Positions 56,457-64,000 of a DNA stretch of 64,000 nucleotides are shown one piece after another; position 1 is the stretch's first letter; each line of letters starts with the position of its first letter. Both the position numbers and the translations under genes were made by a program. This stretch comes from Diorhabda sublineata (taxonomy: Eukaryota > Arthropoda > Insecta > Coleoptera > Chrysomelidae). The notes under the pieces were generated by a model, which ran no database searches, was not told where the DNA came from, and worked only from the letters and a program-made list of their open reading frames with translations. The stretch covers positions 16,934,872-16,998,871 of the forward strand of contig NC_079485.1 in NCBI RefSeq assembly GCF_026230105.1, given 5' to 3'.

Positions 56457-59400
56457 AAACACATCAATTCTTATATGTTTGAGTGAATTTGCATCGAACT
56501 TGGTCAGATATTGTCGATTTACATCAATTGAAGCCGAATGAGTTTGATTGTCACTTTATGTTGATTGAAAATTTTAGAAATCTATTTCTGCCATTTTAAG
56601 ACCAAACACATCAATTCTTATATGTTTGAGTGAATTTGCATCGAACTTGGTCAGATATTGTCGATTTACATCAATTGAAGCCGAATGAGTTCGATTGTCA
56701 CTTTATGTTGATTGAAAATGTTCGAAATCTATTTCTGCCATTTTAAGTCCGAACTCATCAAGTCATATATTCGAGTGAATTTGCACCTAACTTGGTCAGA
56801 TATTGTCGATTTACATAAATTGAAGCCGAATGAGTTCGATTGTCACTTTATGTTGATTGAAAATTTTCGAAATCTATTTCTGCCATTTTGAGTCCAAACA
56901 CATCAATTCTTATATGTTTGAGTGAATTTGCATCGAACTTGGTCAGATATTGTCGATTTACATCAATTGAAGCCGAATGAGTTTGATTGTCACTTTATGT
57001 TGATTGAAAATTTTCGAAATCTATTTCTGCCATTTTAAGTCCAAACACATCAATTCTCATATGTTTCAGTGAATTTGCATCTAACTTGGTCAGATATTGT
57101 CGATTTACATCAATTGAAGCCGAATGAGTTTGATTGTCACTTTATGTTGATTGAAAATTTTCGAAATCTATTTCTGCCATTTTAAGTCCAAACACATCAA
57201 TTCTCATATGTTTCAGTGAATTTGCATCTAACTTGGTCAGATATTGTCGATTTACATCCATTGAAGCCGAATGAGTTCGATTGTCACTTTATGTTGATTG
57301 AAAATGTTCGAAATCTATTTCTGCCATTTTAAGTCCGAACTCATCAAGTCATATATTCGAGTGAATTTGCACCTAACTTGGTCAGATATTGTCGATTTAC
57401 ATCCATTGAAGCCGAATGAGTTCGATTGTCACTTTGTGTTGATTGAAAATTTTTGAAATCTATTTCTGCCATTTTGAGTCCAAACACATCAATTCTTATA
57501 TGTTTGAGTGAATTTGCATCGAACTTGGTCAGATATTGTCGATTTACATCAATTGAAGCCGAATGAGTTTGATTGTCACTTTATGTTGATTGAAAATTTT
57601 CGAAATCTATTTCTGCCATTTTAAGACCAAACACATCAATTCTTATATGTTTGAGTGAATTTGCATCGAACTTGGTCAGATATTGTCGATTTACATCAAT
57701 TGAAGCCGAATGAGTTTGATTGTCACTTTATGTTGATTGAAAATTTTCGAAATCTATTTCTGCCATTTTAAGTCCAAACACATCAATTGTCATATGTTTG
57801 AGTGAATTTGCATCTAACTTGGTAAGATATTGTCGATTTACATCCATTGAAGCCGAATGAGTTCGATTGTCACTTTATGTTGATTGAAAATGTTCGAAAT
57901 CTATTTCTGCCATTTTAAGTCCGAACTCATCAAGTCATATATTCGAGTGAATTTGCACCTAACTTGGTCAGATATTGTCGATTTACATCAATTGAAGCCG
58001 AATGAGTTCGATTGTCACTTTATGTTGATTGAAAATTTTCGAAATCTTTTTCTGCCATTTTGAGTCCAAACACATCAATTCTTATATGTTTGAGTGAATT
58101 TGCATCGAACTTGGTCAGATATTGTCGATTTACATCAATTGAAGCCGAATGAGTTTGATTGTCACTTTATGTTGATTGAAAATTTTTGAAATCTATTTCT
58201 GCCATTTTAAGACCAAACACATCAATTCTTATATGTTTGAGTAAATTTGCATCGAACTTGGTCAAATATTGTCGATTTACATCCATTGAAGCCGAATGAG
58301 TTTGATTGTCACTTTGTGTTGATTGAAAATTTTCGAAATCTATTTCTGCCATTTTAAGTCCAAACACATCAATTCTTAAATATTTGAGTGAATTTGAATC
58401 TAACTTGGTCAGATATTGTCGATTTACATCCATTGAAGCCGAATGAGTTTGATTGTCACTTTGTGTTGATTGAAAATTTTTGAAATCTATTTCTGCCATT
58501 TTAAGTCCAAACACATCAATTCTTAAATATTTGAGTGAATTTGCATCTAACTTGTTCAGATATCGTCGATTTACATCCATTGAAGCCGAATGAGTTCGAT
58601 TGTCACTTTATGTTGATTGAAAATGTTCGAAATCTATTTCTGCCATTTTAAGTCCGAACTCATCAAGTCATATATTCGAGTGAATTTGCACCTAACTTGA
58701 TCAGATATTGTCGATTTACATCCATTGAAGCCTAATGAGTTCGATTGTCACTTTGTGTTGATTGAAAATTTTCGAAATCTATTTCTGCCATTTTGAGTCC
58801 AAACACATCAATTCTTATATGTTCGAGTGAATTTGCATCGAACTTGGTCAGATATTGTCGATTTACATCAATTGAAGCCGAATGAGTTTGATTGTCACTT
58901 TATGTTGATTGAAAATTTTCGAAATCTATTTCTGCCATTTTAAGACCAAACACATCAATTCTTATATGTTTGAGTGAAATTAAATCTAACTTGGTCAGAT
59001 ATTGTCGATTTACATCCATTGAAGCCGAATGAGTTCGATTGTCACTTTTTGTTGATTGAAAATGTTCGAAATCTATTTCTGCCATTTTAAGTCCGAACTC
59101 ATCAAGTCATATATTCGAGTGAATTTGCATCTAACTTGGTCAGATATTGTCGATTTACATCCATTGAAGCCGAATGAGTTCGATTGTCACTTTGTGTTGA
59201 TTGGAAATTTTCCAAATCTATTTCTGCCATTTTAAGTCCAAACACATCAATTCTTATATGTTTGAGTGAATTTGCATCGAAGTTGGTCAGATATTGTCGA
59301 TTTACATCAATTGAAGCCGAATGAGTTCGATGTCACTTTATGTTGATTGAAAATTTTCGAAATCTATTTCTGCCATTTTAAGTCCAAACACATCAATTCT

Positions 59401-60099
59401 CATATGTTTGAGTGAATTTGCATCTAACTTGGTCAGATATTGTCGATTTACATCCATTGAAGCCGAATGAGTTCGATTGTCACTTTATGTTGATTGAAAA
59501 TGTTCGAAATCTATTTCTGCCATTTTAAGTACGAACTCATCAAGTCATATATTCGAGTGAATTTGCACCTAACTTGGTCAGATATTGTCGATTTACATCC
59601 ATTGAAGCCGAATGAGTTCGATTGTCACTTTGTGTTGATTGAAAATTTTCGAAATCTATTTCTGCCATTTTGAGTCCAAACACATCAATTCTTATATGTT
59701 TGAGTGAATTTGCATCGAACTTGGTCAGATATTGTCGATTTACATCAATTGAAGCCGAATGAGTTTGATTGTCACTTTATGTTGATTGAAAATTTTCGAA
59801 ATCTATTTCTGCCATTTTAAGACCAAACACATCAATTCTTATATGTTTGAGTGAATTTGCATCGAACTTGGTCAGATATTGTCGATTTACATCAATTGAA
59901 GCCGAATGAGTTCGATTGTCACTTTATGTTGATTGAAAATTTTCGAAATCTATTTCTGCCATTTTAAGTCCAAACACATCAATTCTCATATGTTTGAGTG
60001 AATTTGCATCTAACATGGTCAGATATTGTCGATTTACATCCATTGAAGCCGAATGAGTTCGATTGTCACTTTATGTTGATTGAAAATGTTCGAAATCTA

Positions 60100-61260
60100 T
60101 TTCGGCCATTTTAAGTCCCGAACTCCATCAAGTCATATATTCGATGAATTTGCACCTAACTTGGTCAGATATTGTCGATTTACATCCATTGAAGCCGAAT
60201 GAGTTCGATTGTCACTTTGTGTTGATTGAAAATTTTCGAAATCTATTTCTGCCATTTTGAGTCCAAACACATCAATTCTTATATGTTCGAGTGAATTTGC
60301 ATCGAACTTGGTCAGATATTGTCGATTTACATCAATTGAAGCCGAATGAGTTTGATTGTCACTTTATGTTGATTGAAAATTTTCGAAATCTATTTCTGCC
60401 ATTTTAAGACCAAACACATCAATTCTTATAATGTTTGAGTGAATTTGCATCTTAACTTGGTCAGATATTGTCGATTTACATCCATTGAAGCCGAATGAGT
60501 TCGATTGTCACTTTATGTTGATTGAAAATGTTCGAATCTATTTCTGCCATTTTAAGTCCGAACTCATCAAGTCATATATTCAGAGTGAATTTGCATCTAA
60601 CTTGTTCAGATATTGTCGATTTACATCCATTGAAGCCGAATGAGTTCGATTGTCACTTTGTTGTTGATTGAAAATTTTCGAAACGTATTTCTGCCATTTC
60701 AAGTCCAAACACATCAATTCTTATATGTTTGAGTGAATTTGCATCGAAGTTGGTCAGATATTGTCGATTTACATCAATTGATAGCCGAATGAGTTCGATT
60801 GTCACTTTATGTTGATTGAAAATTTCGAAATCTATTTCTGCCATTTTAAGTCCCAAACACATCAATTCTTAAATATTTGAGTGAATTTGCATCTAACTTG
60901 TTCAGATATCGTCGATTTACATCCATTTAAGGCCGAATGAGTTCGATTGTCCACTTTGTGTTGATTGAAAATTTTCGAAATCTATTTCTGCCATTTTAAG
61001 GCCAAACACATCAATTCTTATATGTTTGAATGAAATTGAATCTAACTTTGTCAGATATCGTCGATTTACATCAATTGAAGCCGAATGAGTTCGATTGGCA
61101 CTTTGTGTTGTTTGAAAATTTTCGTAATCTATTTCTGCCATTTCAAGTCCAAACACATTAATTCTTATATATTTGAGTGAAATTAAATCTAACTTGTCAG
61201 ATTATTGTCGATATACATCCATTGATGCCGAATGAGTTCGATTGTCACTTTTGTGTTGAA
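60100..61260. repeat. Indel-rich end of the main array, next to the gap
   Basis: Single-base insertions and losses appear at a rate not seen elsewhere: 'gtcccgaactcc' near 60117, 'ttataatgtttg' near 60428, 'atcttaacttgg' near 60451, 'ttcagagtgaat' near 60580, 'cactttgttgttg' near 60655, 'ttgatagccgaa' near 60779, 'gtcccaaacac' near 60851, 'taaggccgaatg' near 60930, 'gtccactttg' near 60950, 'gattattgtcg' near 61200 and 'cacttttgtgttg' near 61246. They are private to single monomers. Together with the N run that follows, they look like low-quality consensus at a contig end. Confidence 0.8.
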
Positions 61261-61360
61261 NNNNNNNNNNNNNNNNNNNNNNNNNNNNNNNNNNNNNNNN
61301 NNNNNNNNNNNNNNNNNNNNNNNNNNNNNNNNNNNNNNNNNNNNNNNNNNNNNNNNNNNN
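61261..61360. other. Assembly gap, 100 N
   Basis: Exactly 100 N characters, a size commonly used for gaps of unknown length. The left side ends inside a main-family monomer ('gtgttgaa') and the right side begins inside a monomer of the diverged subfamily ('aacatttctt'), so the subfamily boundary is hidden in the gap. Any open frame spanning it is meaningless. Confidence 0.98.
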
Positions 61361-61559
61361 AACATTTCTTATATATTTGAGTGAGTTCTCATCTTACTTT
61401 GTCAGATATCGTCGATTTACATTCATTGAAGCCCATTGAGGTCGATTGTCACTTTGTGTTGATTGAAAATTTTCAAAGTCTATCTTCCTCATTTGAAGTC
61501 GAATTTCATCAAATGTTATATATTTGAATGAGTTTACATCTAACTTTGTCAGATATCAT

Positions 61560-61585
61560 CGATTAACATCCATTGAGTCGATTGT
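61560..61585. repeat. Diverged monomer with an 11-bp deletion (copy 1)
   Basis: Near 61575 'cattgaagcccattgagg' is shortened to 'cattgag', a loss of 11 bp with 'attga' repeated at both edges. The same deletion, with the same preceding 'aaatgttatat' variant, is seen near 63913 (anchor offset 2,335 = 16 x 147 - 17, fully explained by one 11-bp and three 2-bp deletions). It marks a 16-monomer echo in the diverged subfamily. Confidence 0.78.
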
Positions 61586-61739
61586 CACTTTGTGTTGATT
61601 GAAAATTTTTAAAGTCTTTCTTCCTCATTTGAAGTCGAATTTCAACATTTCTTATATATTTGAATGAGTTCGCATCCAACTTTGTCAGATATCGTCGATT
61701 TACATTCATTGAAGCCCATTGATGTCGATTGTCACTTTG

Positions 61740-63250
61740 TGTTGATTGAAAATTTTTAAAGCCTTTCTTCCTCATTTGAAGTCGAATTTCAACATTTCTT
61801 ATATATTTGAGTGAGTTCTCATCTTACTTTTTCAGATATCGTCGATTAACATCAATTGAAGCCCTTTGAGGTCGATTGTCACTTTGTGTTGATTGAAAAT
61901 TTTCAAAGTCTATCTTCCTCATTTGAAGTCAAATTCCAACATTTCTTATATATTTGAATGAGTTTGCATCCAACTTTGTCAGATATCGTCAATTTACATC
62001 CATTGAAGCCCTTTGAGGTCGATTGTCACTTTGTGTTGATTGAAAATTTTCAAAGTCTATCTTCCTCATTTGAAGTCAAATTCCAACATTTCTTATATAT
62101 TTGAATGAGTTTGCATCCAACTTTGTCAGATATCGTCGATTTACATCCATTGAAGCCCTTTGAGGTCGATTGTCACTTTGTGTTGATTGAAAATTTTCAA
62201 AGTCTATTTTCCTCATGAAGTCGAATTTCAACATTTCTCGTATATTTGAATGAGTTTGCATCCAACTTTGTCAGATATCGTCGATTTACATACATTGAAG
62301 CCAATTGAGGTCGATTGTCACTTTGTGTTGATTGAAAATTTTTAAAGCCTTTCTTCCTCCTTTGAAGTCGAATTTCAACATTTCTTATATATTTGAGTGA
62401 GTTCGCATCCAACTTTGTCAGATATCGTCGATTAACATCCATTGAAGCCCATTGAGGTCGATTGTCACTTTGTGTTGATTGAAAATTTTTAAAGCCTTTC
62501 TTCCTCATTTGAAGTCGAATTCCAACATTTCTTATATATTTGAATGAGTTTGCATCCAACTTTGTCAGATATCGTCGATTAACATCAATTGAAGCCCTTT
62601 GAGGTCGATTGTCACTTTGTGTTGATTGAAAATTTTCAAAGTCTATTTTCCTCATGAAGTCGAATTTCAACATTTCTCATATATTTGAATGAGTTTGCAT
62701 CCAACTTTGTCAGATATCGTCGATTTACATACATTGAAGCCAATTGAGGTCGATTGTCACTTTGTGTTGATTGAAAATTTTTAAAGCCTTTCTTCCTCCT
62801 TTGAAGTCGAATTTCAACATTTCTTATATATTTGAGTGAGTTCGCATCTTACTTTGTCAGATATCGTCGATTAACATCCATTGAAGCCCTTTGAGGTCGA
62901 TTGTCACTTTGTGTTGATTGAAAATTTTCAAAGTCTATCTTCCTCATTTGAAGTCAAATTTCAACATTTCTTATATATTTGAATGAGTTCGCATCCAACT
63001 TTGTCAGATATCGTCGATTAACATCCATTGAAGCCCATTGAGGTCGATTGTCACTTTGTGTTGATTGAAAATTTTTAAAGCCTTTCTTCCTCATTTGAAG
63101 TCGAATTTCAACATTTCTTATATATTTGAGTGAGTTCTCATCTTACTTTTTCAGATATCGTCGATTAACATCAATTGAAGCCCTTTGAGGTCGATTGTCA
63201 CTTTGTGTTGATTGAAAATTTTCAAAGTCTATCTTCCTCATTTGAAGTCG
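61740..63250. repeat. Nine-monomer echo in the diverged subfamily, 1,319 bp
   Basis: About 61741-61935 and 63060-63254 match with an offset of 1,319 bp (9 x 147 - 4, from two 2-bp deletions between them). Shared variants are 'ttctcatcttactttttc' and 'catcaattgaagcccttt'. The copies then part at 'gaagtcaaattcc' (about 61926) against 'gaagtcgaatttc' (about 63245). Only about 200 bp was clearly matched, so this is a partial or older unit. Confidence 0.65.
62195..62845. repeat. Three-monomer repeat in the diverged subfamily, 439 bp
   Basis: The 'cctcatgaagtcg' 2-bp-deleted monomer and its neighbours ('catacattgaagcc', 'cttcctcctttgaag') at about 62210-62400 recur at about 62649-62840. The offset is 439 bp (3 x 147 - 2). 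One visible difference is 'tttctcgtatattt' near 62235 against 'tttctcatatattt' near 62674, a CG/CA pair. Confidence 0.8.
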
Positions 63251-64000
63251 AATTTCATCAATTATTATATATTTGAATGATTTTGCATCCAACTTTGTCA
63301 GATATCGTCGATTTACATCCATTGAAGCCCTTTGAGGTCGATTGTCACTTTGTGTTGATTGAAAATTTTCAAAGTCTATCTTCCTCATGAAGTCGAATTT
63401 CAACATTTCTTATATATTTGAATGAGTTTGCATCCAACTTTGTCAGATATCGTCGATTTACATTCATTGAAGCCCATTGAGGTCGATTGTCACTTTGTGT
63501 TGATTGAAAATTTTTAAAGCCTGTCTTCCTCATTTGAAGTCGAATTTCAACATTTCTTATATATTTGAGTGAGTTCGCATCTTACTTTGTCAGATATCGT
63601 CGATTAACATCAATTGAAGCCCTTTGAGGTCGATTGTCATTTTGTGTTGATTGAAAATTTTCAAAGTCTATCTTCCTCATTTGAAGTCGAATTTCAACAT
63701 TTCTTATATATTTGAATGAGTTTGCATCCAACTTTGTCAGATATCGTCGATTTACATTCATTGAAGCCCATTGAGGTCGATTGTCACTTTGTGTTGATTG
63801 AAAATTTTCAAAGTCTATCTTCCTCATTTGAAGTCGAATTTCATCAAATGTTATATATTTGAATGAGTTTACATCTAATTTTGTCAGATATCGTCGATTA
63901 ACATCCATTGAGTCGATTGTCACTTTGTGTTGATTGAAAATTTTCAAAGTCTATCTTCCTCATTTGAAGTCGAGTTTCAACATTTCTTATATATTTGAAT

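Larger units (their letters stand above)
52326..57786. repeat. 24-monomer higher-order repeat, 3,471 bp, two overlapping copies
   Basis: About 52326-54315 recurs at about 55797-57786 with an offset of 3,471 bp. This equals 24 x 147 minus 57, exactly accounted for by one 47-bp deletion and five 2-bp 'ctcatcaagtcatat' deletions in the interval. Shared rare variants are 'gattgtctctttatg' (52683/56154), the 47-bp-deleted monomer, 'ttttagaaatc' (53101/56572) and 'acataaattgaag' (53342/56813). One difference noted is 'ccttacttgg' near 52480 against 'cctaacttgg' near 55951. The copies separate at 'caattctcatatgtttcag' against 'caattgtcatatgtttgag' near 57788. Confidence 0.9.
42450..60600. repeat. 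Right-hand subtype domain: 'ctttatgttg' monomers
   Basis: From about 42.4 kb most monomers carry 'gtcactttatgttg' in place of 'gtcactttgtgttg', 'gcatcgaacttgg' in place of 'gcatctaacttgg', and a third type with the 2-bp-shorter 'ctcatcaagtcatat'. The 'ctttatg' change makes an in-frame TAA on the minus strand and the 2-bp loss shifts the frame, so open frames fall below about 150 codons here. Length, orientation and register of the monomers are unchanged. This is the clearest sign that the array is not kept for coding. Confidence 0.85.
1..61260. repeat. Main satellite array, 147-bp monomer, about 417 tandem copies
   Basis: The whole stretch is one 147-bp unit repeated head to tail in one orientation. 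Landmarks in each monomer, in plus-strand order, are 'cagatat(c/t)gtcgatt', 'acatc(c/a)attgaagcc', 'tcgattgtcac', 'gaaaattttc', 'atctatttctgcc' and 'caaacacatcaattctt'. Distances between matching landmarks are multiples of 147 minus a few recurrent small deletions: 1-bp ('gtgatttg' for 'gtgaatttg'), 2-bp ('ctcatcaagtcatat') and, rarely, 13 or 47 bp. One consensus monomer counted by hand is about 33% G+C. Neighbouring monomers differ at several sites, while monomers 6 to 43 units apart can be near identical, which is higher-order repeat structure made by unequal exchange or segmental amplification. No unique DNA, transposon or inverted monomer interrupts it. In the minus-strand frame the unit reads as 49 residues including 'DVFGLKMAEIDFENFQS', but stops and frameshifts are spread through it. 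I do not recognise the family. Confidence 0.97.
61361..64000. repeat. Diverged satellite subfamily, 147-bp monomer, 18 anchored copies
   Basis: The anchor 'cagatat' occurs at 61403, 61550, 61686, 61833, 61980, 62127, 62272, 62419, 62566, 62711, 62858, 63005, 63152, 63299, 63444, 63591, 63738 and 63885. The spacing is 147 bp except for 145 (2-bp loss, 'cctcatgaagtcg', three times) and 136 (11-bp loss, 'cattgagtcgattg', once between anchors and again near 63913). Orientation equals that of the main array. A hand alignment of one monomer from each side gives roughly 25 mismatches in 147, with no gap. Typical motifs here are 'gaagtcgaatttcaac', 'gcatccaactttg', 'gaagccc(t/a)ttgag' and 'tctatcttcctc'. 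The array runs off the window end. Confidence 0.95.

Noticed and set aside
1..61260. CRISPR array
   Set aside because: The whole 147-bp unit is repeated with no unique spacers and no 25-40-bp repeat alternating with variable sequence. The length and layout are those of a eukaryotic satellite.
61177..61380. Open frame running through the N block
   Set aside because: It exists only because N was translated as unknown residues; it joins two subfamilies across a gap of unknown length.
1..64000. CENP-B box or another known centromere motif
   Set aside because: Candidate 'ttcg' sites were checked by eye and none has the CENP-B box pattern. Centromere function cannot be read from the sequence.
1..64000. 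Transposon, LTR or integrated virus as the source of the repeat
   Set aside because: No terminal repeats, target-site duplications, primer-binding site or transposase/reverse-transcriptase motifs are visible, and no monomer is interrupted by foreign sequence.
1..64000. Naming the species or satellite family from memory
   Set aside because: I do not recognise the monomer. A search of repeat databases and plant and animal assemblies with one monomer would decide this and could not be run.

Overview
This window is satellite DNA from end to end. It contains no gene I can support. One monomer of 147 bp is repeated head to tail in a single orientation: about 417 copies from 1 to 61260, then a 100-N assembly gap (61261-61360), then 18 anchored copies of a related but clearly diverged monomer from 61361 to 64000. 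The array runs off both ends of the window, so its true size and borders are unknown. I see no transposon, RNA gene, inversion or unique sequence inside it.

The organism is almost certainly a eukaryote. Tens of kilobases of AT-rich satellite (about 33% G+C in a hand-built consensus), nested higher-order repeats and CG-to-TG/CA variant sites fit pericentromeric, centromeric or subtelomeric heterochromatin of a plant or animal. I do not recognise the family and cannot name the species.

Layout. 1-7 kb: a 19-monomer (2,789 bp) unit in two copies. 7-16.5 kb: 10- to 13-monomer units marked by a recurrent 1-bp deletion and a recurrent TAA. 16.7-21.8 kb: a 20-monomer (2,940 bp) unit. 23.2-26.2 kb: a 10-monomer (1,469 bp) unit. 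26.2-42.4 kb: mosaic blocks of the previous types mixed with a 'gatataaatcc / ttggcac' subtype, repeated at 2,352, 3,821, 3,968, 4,115 and 6,320 bp. 42.4-60.6 kb: another subtype ('ctttatgttg', 'gcatcgaac', 'ctcatcaagtcatat') with 6-, 7-, 9- and 24-monomer duplications. 60.1-61.26 kb: the same subtypes with many single-base indels beside the gap. 61.36-64 kb: the diverged subfamily with its own 3-, 9- and 16-monomer echoes.

Long minus-strand open frames exist (up to 979 codons at 17861-20800), but they follow from the arithmetic: 147 = 3 x 49, so any frame open in one monomer stays open until a mutated monomer interrupts it. Stops and frameshifts have been copied along with the repeat units. 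I therefore call no CDS. Points worth a second look are the nucleosome-core-sized period, a curved-DNA motif (GA4T4C) in most monomers, a stretch conserved between the two subfamilies, the CpG-decay pattern of the variants, nested recent duplications, and indel clusters that suggest assembly error.
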